A stretch of 7,603 nucleotides of DNA. Origin: an uncultured Eubacteriales bacterium (GTDB taxonomy: Bacteria; Bacillota; Clostridia; Lachnospirales; Anaerotignaceae). A program made the translations under genes and the position numbers. Below the pieces are notes generated by a model. It was not told the origin of the DNA, made no database searches, and was given only the letters and a program-made list of their open reading frames with translations. Positions 1 through 5,876 of this stretch are shown here, one piece after another (within the stretch, counting starts at the first letter, position 1; every line of letters starts with the position of its first letter). The stretch covers positions 1 to 7,603 of the forward strand of contig CAKTER010000067.1 in NCBI GenBank assembly GCA_934552695.1, given 5' to 3'.

Positions 1-602
1 CCGTTAGCCTGCCGGGGCTGTACCTGGCCCTAACCCTGTACCACCCCAACCTCATCCCCACGGCGCTGGCTTTAAAAATTGCCGAGGGCCGTCTGCGGGT
101 GCCCTTCCCGGCGGTGGTGGAGGTGCTGCTGATGGAGCTTTCCTTCGAGCTGCTGCGGGAGGCCGGGGTACGCCTGCCCACCCCCTTGGGCTCCACCATT
201 GGCATTGTGGGCGGTATCCTCATCGGCCAGTCCGCCGTGGAGGCCGGGCTGGTGGGCCCCGCCGTGGTCATCGTAGCCGCCGCCACCGGCATTTGTACCT
301 TTGTCATCCCCAACCCGTCCCTGGTCAACGGCCTGCGGCTCAGCAAATATCTGGTGCTGGCCCTCTCCGCCTTTTTGGGGCTGTGGGGGCTGTGGCTGGG
401 CTGGCTGCTGCTGCTCAGCCACCTGGCCTCTCTCACAAGCTGTGGCTTTCCCTACCTATATCCCTTTTGCTCCGGCACCATCGACGGGGATGCCGGGCTG
501 GCCGACAGCCTGCTGCGCCTGCCGCCCCACCGGCTAAAGCGCCCCATTTTTGTCCGGCCCGGCGCCAAAAAGGAGGGGACAAAGGAGGCTTCGGATGTTT
601 AG
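1..602 (+). CDS. gerA: Spore germination receptor subunit A, GerA family (C-terminal part, 5' end outside window)
   Basis: Open from the left edge in the frame starting at base 3 to TAG at 600-602, giving the last 199 residues; family members are about 480-540 residues, so over half is missing upstream. GerA-type subunits are inner-membrane proteins of the spore that, with B and C subunits, sense small-molecule germinants. The fragment opens with the conserved SLPGLY and YHPNLIPT segment. It then has PFPAVVEVLLMELSFELLRE, GVRLP, and IGIVGGILIGQSAVEAG, which are hallmarks of the family's membrane half. Further hydrophobic segments follow, and the polar tail ends in KKEGTKEASDV. The downstream gerB start lies inside this gene's end (8-nt overlap), so the two are probably translationally coupled. 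Family assignment is secure; which germinant it senses cannot be told. The symbol is generic, because paralogues are named gerA, gerB, gerK and so on. Confidence 0.93.
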   Translation, partial: VSLPGLYLALTLYHPNLIPTALALKIAEGRLRVPFPAVVEVLLMELSFELLREAGVRLPTPLGSTIGIVGGILIGQSAVEAGLVGPAVVIVAAATGICTFVIPNPSLVNGLRLSKYLVLALSAFLGLWGLWLGWLLLLSHLASLTSCGFPYLYPFCSGTIDGDAGLADSLLRLPPHRLKRPIFVRPGAKKEGTKEASDV

Positions 603-1644
603 CCAAAACCAGCGGCTGTCCCTGCGGCAGGGCCGGGCGCTGCTGCTGCTCTCCGCCTGGGGGCCCTCTGTATTGCTTCTGCCCCGGCTCCTGTGGGAGG
701 CCGGTGGGCCCAACGGCTGGCAGCTGCTGGTGGGGGCCGCCCTGCCGGTGTTTTTTCTGCTGTGGCTCACAGCGCGCTGCCCGGGGGAAAGCCCTTTCTC
801 GCCTTTCCCCACTCCGGCCCGTCGGGGGAGCTTTTCCCGCCGGCTTCTGGCCCTGCTTCTGGCCGTCAAACAGCTGGCTGCCGCCGGGCTGCTCCTCCGT
901 TTTGTTGCCCCGCTGGTGCAGGCTCAGCTGCTGCCCCGCACACCGCCGGTGGTGCCGGTTCTGCTGCTCCTTCTTTGCGCCCTGTATCCCCTTTCTAAAG
1001 GGCTGGAGGTACGGGGGCGGCTGGCCGAGGTTTTATGTGTGCTGGTGTTTTTCCCCCTGCTGCTGGCCGCCGCTCTGGCCCTCATCCACAGCCGCTGGGC
1101 CGGGCTGCTTCCCCTCTCTCCCCTGCCACTGCCGCAGCTTGCCACCGGCTCCCTGCGGTTGCTGTGCCTGCTGCCCGGGCCGGAGCTGCTGTGGCTGCTT
1201 TCGTTCCACCTGCCTACCGTCCCTTCCCGGGCCAAGGGGCTCCTTCTCCCCCTGCTGGGGCTGTGGGCCCTGCTGTTGGGCTTGTGCCTGGCCACCCTGG
1301 GCAGCTATGGCCCGGCGGTGCTACACAAGCCTTGGCCTGCGCTGGAATGGCTGGAGGGCCTGCGCCTGCCCGGAGCCTTTTTAGACCGGTTGGGGGGCCT
1401 GCTGCTGTGGGTATGGGCCGGGGCCGCCTTTGCCCAGCTTTCCGCCACCCTGTATTGGGCCGCCCATCTGCTGGCATGGCTGGGACTTCCCCAACCGGCG
1501 GCCATCTGGCTTTCCGCCGGTCTGGCCCTGCTGTGCTATTTTGGCTTGCCGCTTTCTGTGGCCGGGCCGCTGAACGCCGTCGGCTGGGTGCTGGCCCCGG
1601 TACTGGCCCTGTGGTTCCGTCGTTTAAGGAGGGATGCCCCATAA
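595..1644 (+). CDS. gerB: Spore germination receptor subunit B, GerB-type permease
   Basis: A 349-residue, very hydrophobic protein of the GerB family (APC-superfamily-like endospore germination permeases), close to the usual length of about 365. In the family this subunit is the integral membrane partner linked to germinant recognition. Family signatures visible are the N-terminal LSLRQGRALLLL segment, YPLSKGLEVRGRLAEVL around residues 131-147, and PWPALEWLEGLRLPGAFLDRL at about 246-266. Roughly ten membrane segments are suggested by hydrophobicity, with a basic C-terminus (FRRLRR). The ATG at 595 was chosen because AAAGGAGG at 581-588 sits 6 nt upstream. The open frame extends further to a TTG at 550, but that has no good ribosome site. 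It overlaps gerA by 8 nt, and its TAA stop forms an ATAA overlap with the next gene. Confidence 0.93.
   Translation: MFSQNQRLSLRQGRALLLLSAWGPSVLLLPRLLWEAGGPNGWQLLVGAALPVFFLLWLTARCPGESPFSPFPTPARRGSFSRRLLALLLAVKQLAAAGLLLRFVAPLVQAQLLPRTPPVVPVLLLLLCALYPLSKGLEVRGRLAEVLCVLVFFPLLLAAALALIHSRWAGLLPLSPLPLPQLATGSLRLLCLLPGPELLWLLSFHLPTVPSRAKGLLLPLLGLWALLLGLCLATLGSYGPAVLHKPWPALEWLEGLRLPGAFLDRLGGLLLWVWAGAAFAQLSATLYWAAHLLAWLGLPQPAAIWLSAGLALLCYFGLPLSVAGPLNAVGWVLAPVLALWFRRLRRDAP
1626..1633 (+). promoter_or_regulatory. Ribosome binding site of the GerC gene, which fixes an ATA start
   Basis: AAGGAGGG is a near-perfect Shine-Dalgarno sequence. The ATG immediately next to it (1634-1636) is too close and in the wrong frame. 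The codon at the right distance, about 8 nt further, is ATA at 1641-1643, which is in frame with the lipoprotein signal peptide. The only upstream in-frame alternative I see nearby, GTG at 1611, has no ribosome site. Confidence 0.7.
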
Positions 1645-2234
1645 AAAAGAGCCTGTTGGCCTGTCTGCCCCTGCTGGCCCTGCTGTTTACCGGCTGCTGG
1701 GATCGGGTGGAGCTGGAAAACCGGGATTTTGTCATTGTTTTGGGAGCTGACAAGGCCGCAACCGGGGAGGGCCTGACCCTGACCCTGTGCCTGGGGGCCA
1801 CCGGGGAGGAAAACGCCGCCCTGGTCACCCACCTGACCGGGGCCACCCCTGCCGAGGCCCTGAGCCGGCTGGCCGGGCGCACCGCCCACCGCAGCTATTA
1901 CGGCAGCGCCCGGACGCTGGTGGTGGGCCAAGCCCTGTGGAACGACCCTGCCGCCCTGACTGCCCTGCTGACCGAATTGGAGGCCCTGCCCGACCTGAAC
2001 CAGCGGCTGCTGGTGGTGGTGGCCGCTCCCGCCGCCAACCATCTGGTGGCCGCCCTGCCCGCCTCCGGTGTGCCCTACGGGATGTATTTTTCCACTTTTT
2101 TTAAAAACCACCCCGAGACCCCGGCGCTGGATTTGGAAAGCGCCCGGCTGGCCCTCTCTGCCGGAGAGCCGCCCCCGGCGCCTGTTTTTGTCTTGGACGC
2201 CGAAAATACCCCGGCCCTGGCCCCGACGGATTAA
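1641..2234 (+). CDS. gerC: Short GerC-type germination lipoprotein, N-terminal domain only, with ATA start
   Basis: The third subunit of the germinant receptor, normally a lipoprotein of about 370-400 residues on the outer face of the spore inner membrane. From the ATA at 1641 it would be 197 residues. It has a basic start (KKS), a hydrophobic stretch and a lipobox LFTGC with Cys19, followed by the family-typical WDRVELENRDFVIVLGAD. The segment RSYYGSARTLVVGQAL and the later GVPYGMYFSTFFKNHPETPALDL also fit the family. The protein stops at PTD where the second half (the Ger(x)C C-terminal domain) should begin. Bases 2235-2302 do not encode the missing half in any frame, so a simple frameshift at the end does not explain it. 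The start overlaps the gerB stop as ATAA. It may be a functional short form or a decaying gene. Family call is firm; start and functionality are less so. Confidence 0.82.
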   Translation: MKKSLLACLPLLALLFTGCWDRVELENRDFVIVLGADKAATGEGLTLTLCLGATGEENAALVTHLTGATPAEALSRLAGRTAHRSYYGSARTLVVGQALWNDPAALTALLTELEALPDLNQRLLVVVAAPAANHLVAALPASGVPYGMYFSTFFKNHPETPALDLESARLALSAGEPPPAPVFVLDAENTPALAPTD

Positions 2235-2302
2235 ATTTCCCCTTTTTGGCTATCCTTAAGACACCGCAACGAATTTTTTCCAATCGGAATAGGGGGATAA
2301 AA
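2235..2302 (+). other. AT-rich gap before spoIIR, possible promoter region
   Basis: These 68 nt are clearly richer in A and T than the surrounding coding DNA and separate the gerC stop from the spoIIR start. Such a gap is where a forespore promoter for spoIIR would be expected (sigmaF in Bacillus). I looked for sigmaF- and sigmaG-type elements and found no convincing pair. I also see no strong terminator: only a 4-bp TTCC/GGAA hairpin near 2277-2288. The A/G-rich AGGGGGAT at 2291-2298 serves as the spoIIR ribosome site. Confidence 0.35.
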
Positions 2303-3013
2303 ATGGAATATCTTTATGTTAAGACCCACACCCGCCGTCGGCTTTTTCCCGGGGCCCTGCGCTGCCTGTCCCGCCTTTTGCTGTGGGCAATGCTGTGCTT
2401 TGGCCTGTATCAGGGAGCGGCTTTGGCCTGCGCCCAACAGGAGCTTTCCCAAAAAGTGGTGCGCTTCCACATTTTGGCCCACAGCGATACCGCCGCCGAC
2501 CAATCGGTTAAGCTTTCGGTACGGGACGCCGTGCTGGAGACGCTTTCCCCGGGGCTTTCCGCCGCCCCCACCCGGGAGGCCGCTCTGGCCTATCTCGACT
2601 CTCACCGGGACGCTGCCGCTCCAGCCGCCCAAGAGGCTTTGGCGGCCCAAGGGCTTTCCCTGCCGGTGACCGTTACCCTCGGCCGGGAGCTGTTCCCGCA
2701 AAAAACCTACGGCTCCCTCACCTTTCCCGCCGGGCGCTACACCGCCCTACGCATCGTTTTGGGCGAGGGGGCCGGGCAAAACTGGTGGTGTGTGCTCTAC
2801 CCGGCCCTGTGCCTAACCAGTGCCCAGGCCGCCGACGCCGAGGACGGCAACCGGGCCCGGCTGGCCCAAGCCCTTTCGGAAAATGCGCTGGCTCTGGTGG
2901 CCGAGGAATCGGCCGGACCGGAATTTCGACTAAAACTGGCAGACTGGTGGGCCGGCCGTTTGGCCGCACGAGAGGGCTTTGCCGCCCCGCCGGAGCCCCT
3001 GCCCCCGGCCTGA
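2303..3013 (+). CDS. spoIIR: Stage II sporulation protein R (SpoIIR)
   Basis: A 236-residue protein matching SpoIIR, the secreted forespore signal that activates the SpoIIGA protease in the septum so that pro-sigmaE is processed in the mother cell. After a basic N-terminus there is a single hydrophobic signal or anchor segment at about residues 22-43. Conserved family blocks follow: VRFHILAHSD (53-62) then KLSVRDAVLE (70-79), FPAGRYTALRIVLG (141-154), and GAGQNWWCVLYPALC (156-170). ATG 2303 was chosen because AGGGGGAT lies 4-5 nt upstream; the open frame continues back to a TTG at 2246 without a ribosome site. The C-terminal tail (residues about 220-236) is Pro/Ala-rich and not conserved. It sits directly after the germination receptor genes and 19 nt before sleB. 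Activity is needed early in sporulation, so it probably has its own promoter in the preceding gap (inference). Confidence 0.94.
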   Translation: MEYLYVKTHTRRRLFPGALRCLSRLLLWAMLCFGLYQGAALACAQQELSQKVVRFHILAHSDTAADQSVKLSVRDAVLETLSPGLSAAPTREAALAYLDSHRDAAAPAAQEALAAQGLSLPVTVTLGRELFPQKTYGSLTFPAGRYTALRIVLGEGAGQNWWCVLYPALCLTSAQAADAEDGNRARLAQALSENALALVAEESAGPEFRLKLADWWAGRLAAREGFAAPPEPLPPA

Positions 3014-3032
3014 ACCCCTTGGGAGGAATGGA

Positions 3033-3713
3033 ATGAGACCCTATCATCCGCTTTTTTTGTGGTTAACCCTGCTGGCGCTGGGCAGTGCCGGTTCCGCCGG
3101 GGGCCTGCACAACCTATCCTTGTGCCAAACCGCCTTACAAGCCGCCAATCTATCCTACGGCGCCAACGGCGGGCTGGTAGAGGATGTCCAAACCCGCCTA
3201 CGGGAGCTGGGCTACTACACCGGCAGTGTGGACGGGATTTTCGGCTCCGGTACCCAAAGCGCCGTCCGCCGCTTTCAGCAGAATAACGGGCTGACCGCCG
3301 ACGGCATTGTGGGCCCGGCCACCTTAAGCGCCTTGGGAATTTTTTCGGAGAACGAGATTACCGACGAGCTGTACCAGCTGGCCACTGCCATTTACGGCGA
3401 GGCCCGGGGCGAGCCCTACGAGGGGCAGGTGGCCGTGGGGGCTGTGGTGCTAAACCGGGTGAACGACCCCCGCTTCCCCAACACAGTGTCCGGGGTCATT
3501 TATCAATCCGGGGCCTTCGACGCCGTCCGGGACGGGCAAATCAATCTGGTTCCCAACACCACCGCCTTGCAAGCCGCCCGGGACGCCTTGTCCGGCGTCG
3601 ATCCCACCAGCGGCGCCCTCTACTACTGGAACCCAACCACCGCTACCAGCAGCTGGATTTGGACGGTACCCATCACCTATCGGGTGGGGAACCATGTATT
3701 TGGCTACAAATAA
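3033..3713 (+). CDS. sleB: Spore cortex-lytic hydrolase, SleB type
   Basis: A 226-residue exported cell wall hydrolase. Residues 1-24 form a signal peptide. Residues about 46-102 are a peptidoglycan-binding domain of the PF01471 type (VQTRLRELGYYTGSVDGIFG, then a Phe-Gln-Gln run and GIVGPATL). Residues about 113-226 are the SleB/CwlJ catalytic domain (Hydrolase_2, PF07486), with the YGEARGE motif at 121-127, in which E123 is the expected catalytic glutamate. The motifs GAVVLNRV, FPNTVSGVIYQ and YYWNP follow, and the protein ends in HVFGYK. SleB enzymes are lytic transglycosylases that cut muramic-delta-lactam cortex during germination. ATG 3033 was chosen because GGGAGG at 3021-3026 is 6 nt upstream; the ATG at 3028 is out of frame. 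No ypeB, the usual partner gene, follows: a terminator comes next. A vegetative hydrolase role is the main alternative, but the sporulation context favours cortex lysis. Confidence 0.88.
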   Translation: MRPYHPLFLWLTLLALGSAGSAGGLHNLSLCQTALQAANLSYGANGGLVEDVQTRLRELGYYTGSVDGIFGSGTQSAVRRFQQNNGLTADGIVGPATLSALGIFSENEITDELYQLATAIYGEARGEPYEGQVAVGAVVLNRVNDPRFPNTVSGVIYQSGAFDAVRDGQINLVPNTTALQAARDALSGVDPTSGALYYWNPTTATSSWIWTVPITYRVGNHVFGYK

Positions 3714-3730
3714 CCTACCAAGGGAAACCC

Positions 3731-3755
3731 AACGGCTGCCAAGGCGGCCGTTTTT
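3731..3755 (+). terminator. Intrinsic terminator after sleB
   Basis: AACGGCTGCC pairs with GGCGGCCGTT to give a 9-bp stem with one T-G wobble and a CAAG loop, followed directly by TTTTT. It lies 18 nt after the sleB stop and upstream of the ddl promoter, so it closes the germination/sporulation block. Confidence 0.85.
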
Positions 3756-3786
3756 GCGGCCCTTCTTCCCACTTTCCCCATTGTTC

Positions 3787-3815
3787 TTGCCATTTGCCCC
3801 CGAGACGCATATAAT
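3787..3815 (+). promoter_or_regulatory. SigmaA-type promoter of the ddl-murI operon
   Basis: TTGCCA at 3787-3792 and TATAAT at 3810-3815 are separated by exactly 17 bp: a perfect -10 and a one-mismatch -35. The predicted start is near 3822, leaving a short leader of about 44 nt before the ddl ATG. This vegetative promoter contrasts with the spore genes upstream and fits constitutive expression of wall-precursor genes. Confidence 0.85.
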
Positions 3816-3830
3816 GGTACTGTTAATGAC

Positions 3831-3847
3831 CCATAGGCGTTCTATGG
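3831..3847. repeat. Perfect inverted repeat in the ddl leader
   Basis: CCATAG, a 5-nt spacer GCGTT, then CTATGG. It sits about 9 nt after the predicted transcription start and ends 5 nt before the AAGGAG ribosome site. It could be an operator for a dimeric repressor, or a 5' mRNA hairpin affecting stability or ribosome access. The arms are only 6 bp, so chance is possible. Confidence 0.5.
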
Positions 3848-3865
3848 AAAAAAAGGAGAGTTTGT

Positions 3866-4951
3866 ATGAACAAACTGACAGTAGCTGTTCTTTTCGGCGG
3901 GCAATCCTCGGAGCACGAGGTCTCCCGGGTGTCCGCCTCCACCATACTCAGCCATCTCGACCCCGAAAAATACTATGTACTGCCCGTCGGCATCACCAAG
4001 GAGGGCCACTGGCTGCTGTACAACGGCCCCCTCGAAGCCATTAAAACCGGCGAGTGGGAAAAATTCGGTTCCCCTGCCATTCTCAGCCCCGACGCCAGCC
4101 AAAAATGCCTGCTCAAGCTGGTGGGCGATAAATACCGGCGCATCCCCATCGACCTGGTATTCCCCGTGCTCCATGGGGCCTGGGGCGAGGACGGCACCGT
4201 GCAGGGCCTGTTTGAGCTGGCGGGCCTGCCCTATGTGGGCTGCGGCGTACTGGCCTCGGCGGTGTGCATGGACAAAGGCATTCAAAAGCGGATTGCCAAG
4301 GAGCAGCGGGTGGCCCAGCCCGATTTTCTGGTGTTTTACCGGGAGGATTTGGCCAAAAAAGCCGCCGTTGCCAAAAAAATCGAAACCAAACTGGGGTATC
4401 CCTGCTTTGTGAAGCCCTGCAACGCCGGGTCGTCGGTAGGCATCAGCAAGGCCACCGACCGGGACAGCCTGTTTGCCGCTTTGGATTTAGCGGCCCAACA
4501 CGACCGGAAGCTGCTGATTGAGCGGGCCATTGTGGGCCGGGAGCTGGAATGCGCCGTGCTGGGTAACGGCAGCGCCATCCAGGCCTCCTGCGTGGGCGAG
4601 GTGCTGGCCGCCGCCGATTTTTACGATTACGACGCCAAGTACAACAACGCCGCCTCCCGCACCGTCATCCCCGCCGACTTGCCGGAGGGCAAGCAGGAAG
4701 AGATTCAAAAAATTGCCAAAAAGATTTTTCAGGCCGTGGAAGGCAGCGGGCTGGCCCGGGTGGACTTCTTTTTGGAGGAGGGCACCAACCGGGTGCTTTT
4801 GAACGAGCTGAACACCCTGCCCGGATTTACCGCCATCAGCATGTATCCCCAGCTGTGGGCCGCCTGCGGCAAGCCCCTCCCCCAGCTGCTGGATGAGCTG
4901 ATTCAGCTGGCCCTGACCAAAGAAAGTATGCGCCAACCCCAGGAGAATTGA
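3866..4951 (+). CDS. ddl: D-alanine-D-alanine ligase
   Basis: A 361-residue cytoplasmic ATP-grasp ligase joining two D-Ala for the peptidoglycan stem peptide. Visible motifs are FGGQSSEHEVS (residues 10-20, with the substrate-binding Glu16), HGAWGEDGTVQG (103-114), FVKPCNAGSSVGISK (181-195, ATP-grasp and conserved Ser), and NELNTLPGFT (313-322, metal and phosphate site). The omega-loop reads DFYDYDAKY (251-259). This tyrosine-containing form is typical of D-Ala-D-Ala ligases. D-Ala-D-Ser enzymes such as VanC or VanG carry a phenylalanine version and VanA-type D-Lac enzymes a different loop, so a housekeeping ligase rather than a vancomycin-resistance enzyme is indicated. AAGGAG at 3853-3858 lies 7 nt before the ATG. 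It is the first gene of an operon with murI, from a sigmaA-type promoter. Confidence 0.95.
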   Translation: MNKLTVAVLFGGQSSEHEVSRVSASTILSHLDPEKYYVLPVGITKEGHWLLYNGPLEAIKTGEWEKFGSPAILSPDASQKCLLKLVGDKYRRIPIDLVFPVLHGAWGEDGTVQGLFELAGLPYVGCGVLASAVCMDKGIQKRIAKEQRVAQPDFLVFYREDLAKKAAVAKKIETKLGYPCFVKPCNAGSSVGISKATDRDSLFAALDLAAQHDRKLLIERAIVGRELECAVLGNGSAIQASCVGEVLAAADFYDYDAKYNNAASRTVIPADLPEGKQEEIQKIAKKIFQAVEGSGLARVDFFLEEGTNRVLLNELNTLPGFTAISMYPQLWAACGKPLPQLLDELIQLALTKESMRQPQEN

Positions 4952-4952
4952 C

Positions 4953-5756
4953 ATGGACGACAGACCCATTGGTATTTTTGATTCCGGCGTGGGGGGCTTA
5001 ACCGTAGCCGCCCAGCTGATGGAACAGCTTCCCAACGAAAATCTGGTGTATTTTGGAGACACCGCCCGGTTGCCTTACGGGAGCAAGTCCCGGGAGACCG
5101 TCACCCGGTTTTCGTTGCAAAACGTGCGATTTTTGCAAAGCCAAAACGTAAAGGCCGTGGTGGTAGCCTGCAACACCGCCAGCTCCAACAGCCTGGAGGC
5201 CATGCGGGCTGCTTTTTCCTTGCCCATTTTTGGGGTGGTAGAGCCCGGTACGCTGGAGGCCGTCCGCCAGACCCGCAACCGCCGGGTGGGGGTCATCGGC
5301 ACCGCTGCCACCGTCCAAAGCGAGGCCTACCACCGGGGCATCCACCGGCTGGCCCCGGATGTGACCGTGTTTTCCCGGGCCTGCCCCCTGTTTGTGCCCT
5401 TGGCCGAGGAGGGCTGGACGGACACTCTGGTAACCGAGCTGACCGCCCGGGAGTATTTAGCCCCGCTGATGGAACAGGACATTGACGCATTGGTGCTGGG
5501 CTGCACCCACTACCCCCTGCTAAAGGCTTGTCTGGCCCGGGTGCTGGGGCCGGGGGTTGCACTGGTAGACCCCGCCCGGGAGACCGCCCGGCAGGTACAG
5601 GATTATTTGCAAACCAACGGGCTGCTGCGAGACGCAGCAACGCCCCCCAGCCATAGGTTTTTTGTCAGCGATATTTCTCAAAATTTTTCCATTCTCAGCA
5701 ATATGGCCCTGCATCAGGCCTTTGTGCCGCAAAAAATCGACATCGAAAGCTATTGA
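4953..5756 (+). CDS. murI: Glutamate racemase
   Basis: A 267-residue cytoplasmic enzyme, of normal family length, converting L-Glu to the D-Glu used by MurD. The two catalytic cysteines are present: C73 in VACNTASS and C184 in LGCTHYPLL. The N-terminal FDSGVGGLTV (D10, S11) and the YFGDTARLPYG loop (33-43) are also intact. The start codon follows the ddl stop with a 1-nt gap, and its ribosome site AGGAG lies inside the end of ddl, so the two are cotranscribed and probably coupled. Together they supply the two D-amino-acid building blocks of peptidoglycan. The reading frame ends at 5756 and a strong terminator follows about 80 nt later. Confidence 0.96.
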   Translation: MDDRPIGIFDSGVGGLTVAAQLMEQLPNENLVYFGDTARLPYGSKSRETVTRFSLQNVRFLQSQNVKAVVVACNTASSNSLEAMRAAFSLPIFGVVEPGTLEAVRQTRNRRVGVIGTAATVQSEAYHRGIHRLAPDVTVFSRACPLFVPLAEEGWTDTLVTELTAREYLAPLMEQDIDALVLGCTHYPLLKACLARVLGPGVALVDPARETARQVQDYLQTNGLLRDAATPPSHRFFVSDISQNFSILSNMALHQAFVPQKIDIESY

Positions 5757-5800
5757 TTCGCCCCGCCGGGTCAATTCGTCTCCGGCATCCCCCTTAATAC

Positions 5801-5820
5801 AACAAGCCCGGAAGCTTGTT
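5801..5820. repeat. Small inverted repeat between murI and its terminator
   Basis: AACAAGC, loop CCGGAA, GCTTGTT: a perfect 7-bp stem. No T-run follows on the + strand, so it is not itself a good terminator. It may add structure to the murI 3' end, or be chance. Confidence 0.4.
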
Positions 5821-5835
5821 CCGTTCCCAACGAAA

Positions 5836-5876
5836 GACCGGCAGACCCTCCGCAGGGTTTGCCGGTCATTTTGTTT
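5836..5876 (+). terminator. Intrinsic terminator of ddl-murI, shared with the end of the convergent sortase gene
   Basis: The stem pairs 5836-5849 with 5854-5867 (GACCGGCA, G, ACCCT against AGGGT, T, TGCCGGTC) with loop CCGC. It is 14 bp with one G-U wobble on the + strand and is followed by ATTTTGTTT. On the - strand the wobble becomes a C-A mismatch and the following T-run is weaker (TTTCGTT), so it mainly serves murI but may also stop sortase transcripts. Two bases of the sortase TGA stop lie within the stem. Confidence 0.85.

Noticed and set aside
293..1384. Long + strand open frame across the gerA/gerB junction
   Set aside because: Its translation is rich in Cys, Pro and Trp without family motifs, and it overlaps two well-supported genes; it is a by-product of GC-rich codon bias.
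1214..1882. 222-codon minus-strand frame opposite gerB/gerC
   Set aside because: No ribosome site and low-complexity Pro/Ala/Arg composition; it lies antisense to recognised genes.
2235..2302. SigmaF or sigmaG promoter for spoIIR
   Set aside because: The best match (GGCTATCCT near 2248) lacks a proper -35 at the right distance; not enough to call.
3694..4044. + strand frame running from the sleB end through the ddl leader
   Set aside because: It crosses a strong terminator and a promoter and reads ddl out of frame, with no conserved content.
3866..4951. Vancomycin-resistance ligase (VanA or VanG type)
   Set aside because: The omega-loop is the tyrosine form FYDYDAKY typical of D-Ala-D-Ala ligases, and no vanHX, vanT or vanXY genes are beside it.
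5764..5786. Further hairpin GCCGG/CCGGC just after murI
   Set aside because: Only 5 bp with a 12-nt loop and no T-run; expected by chance in GC-rich DNA.
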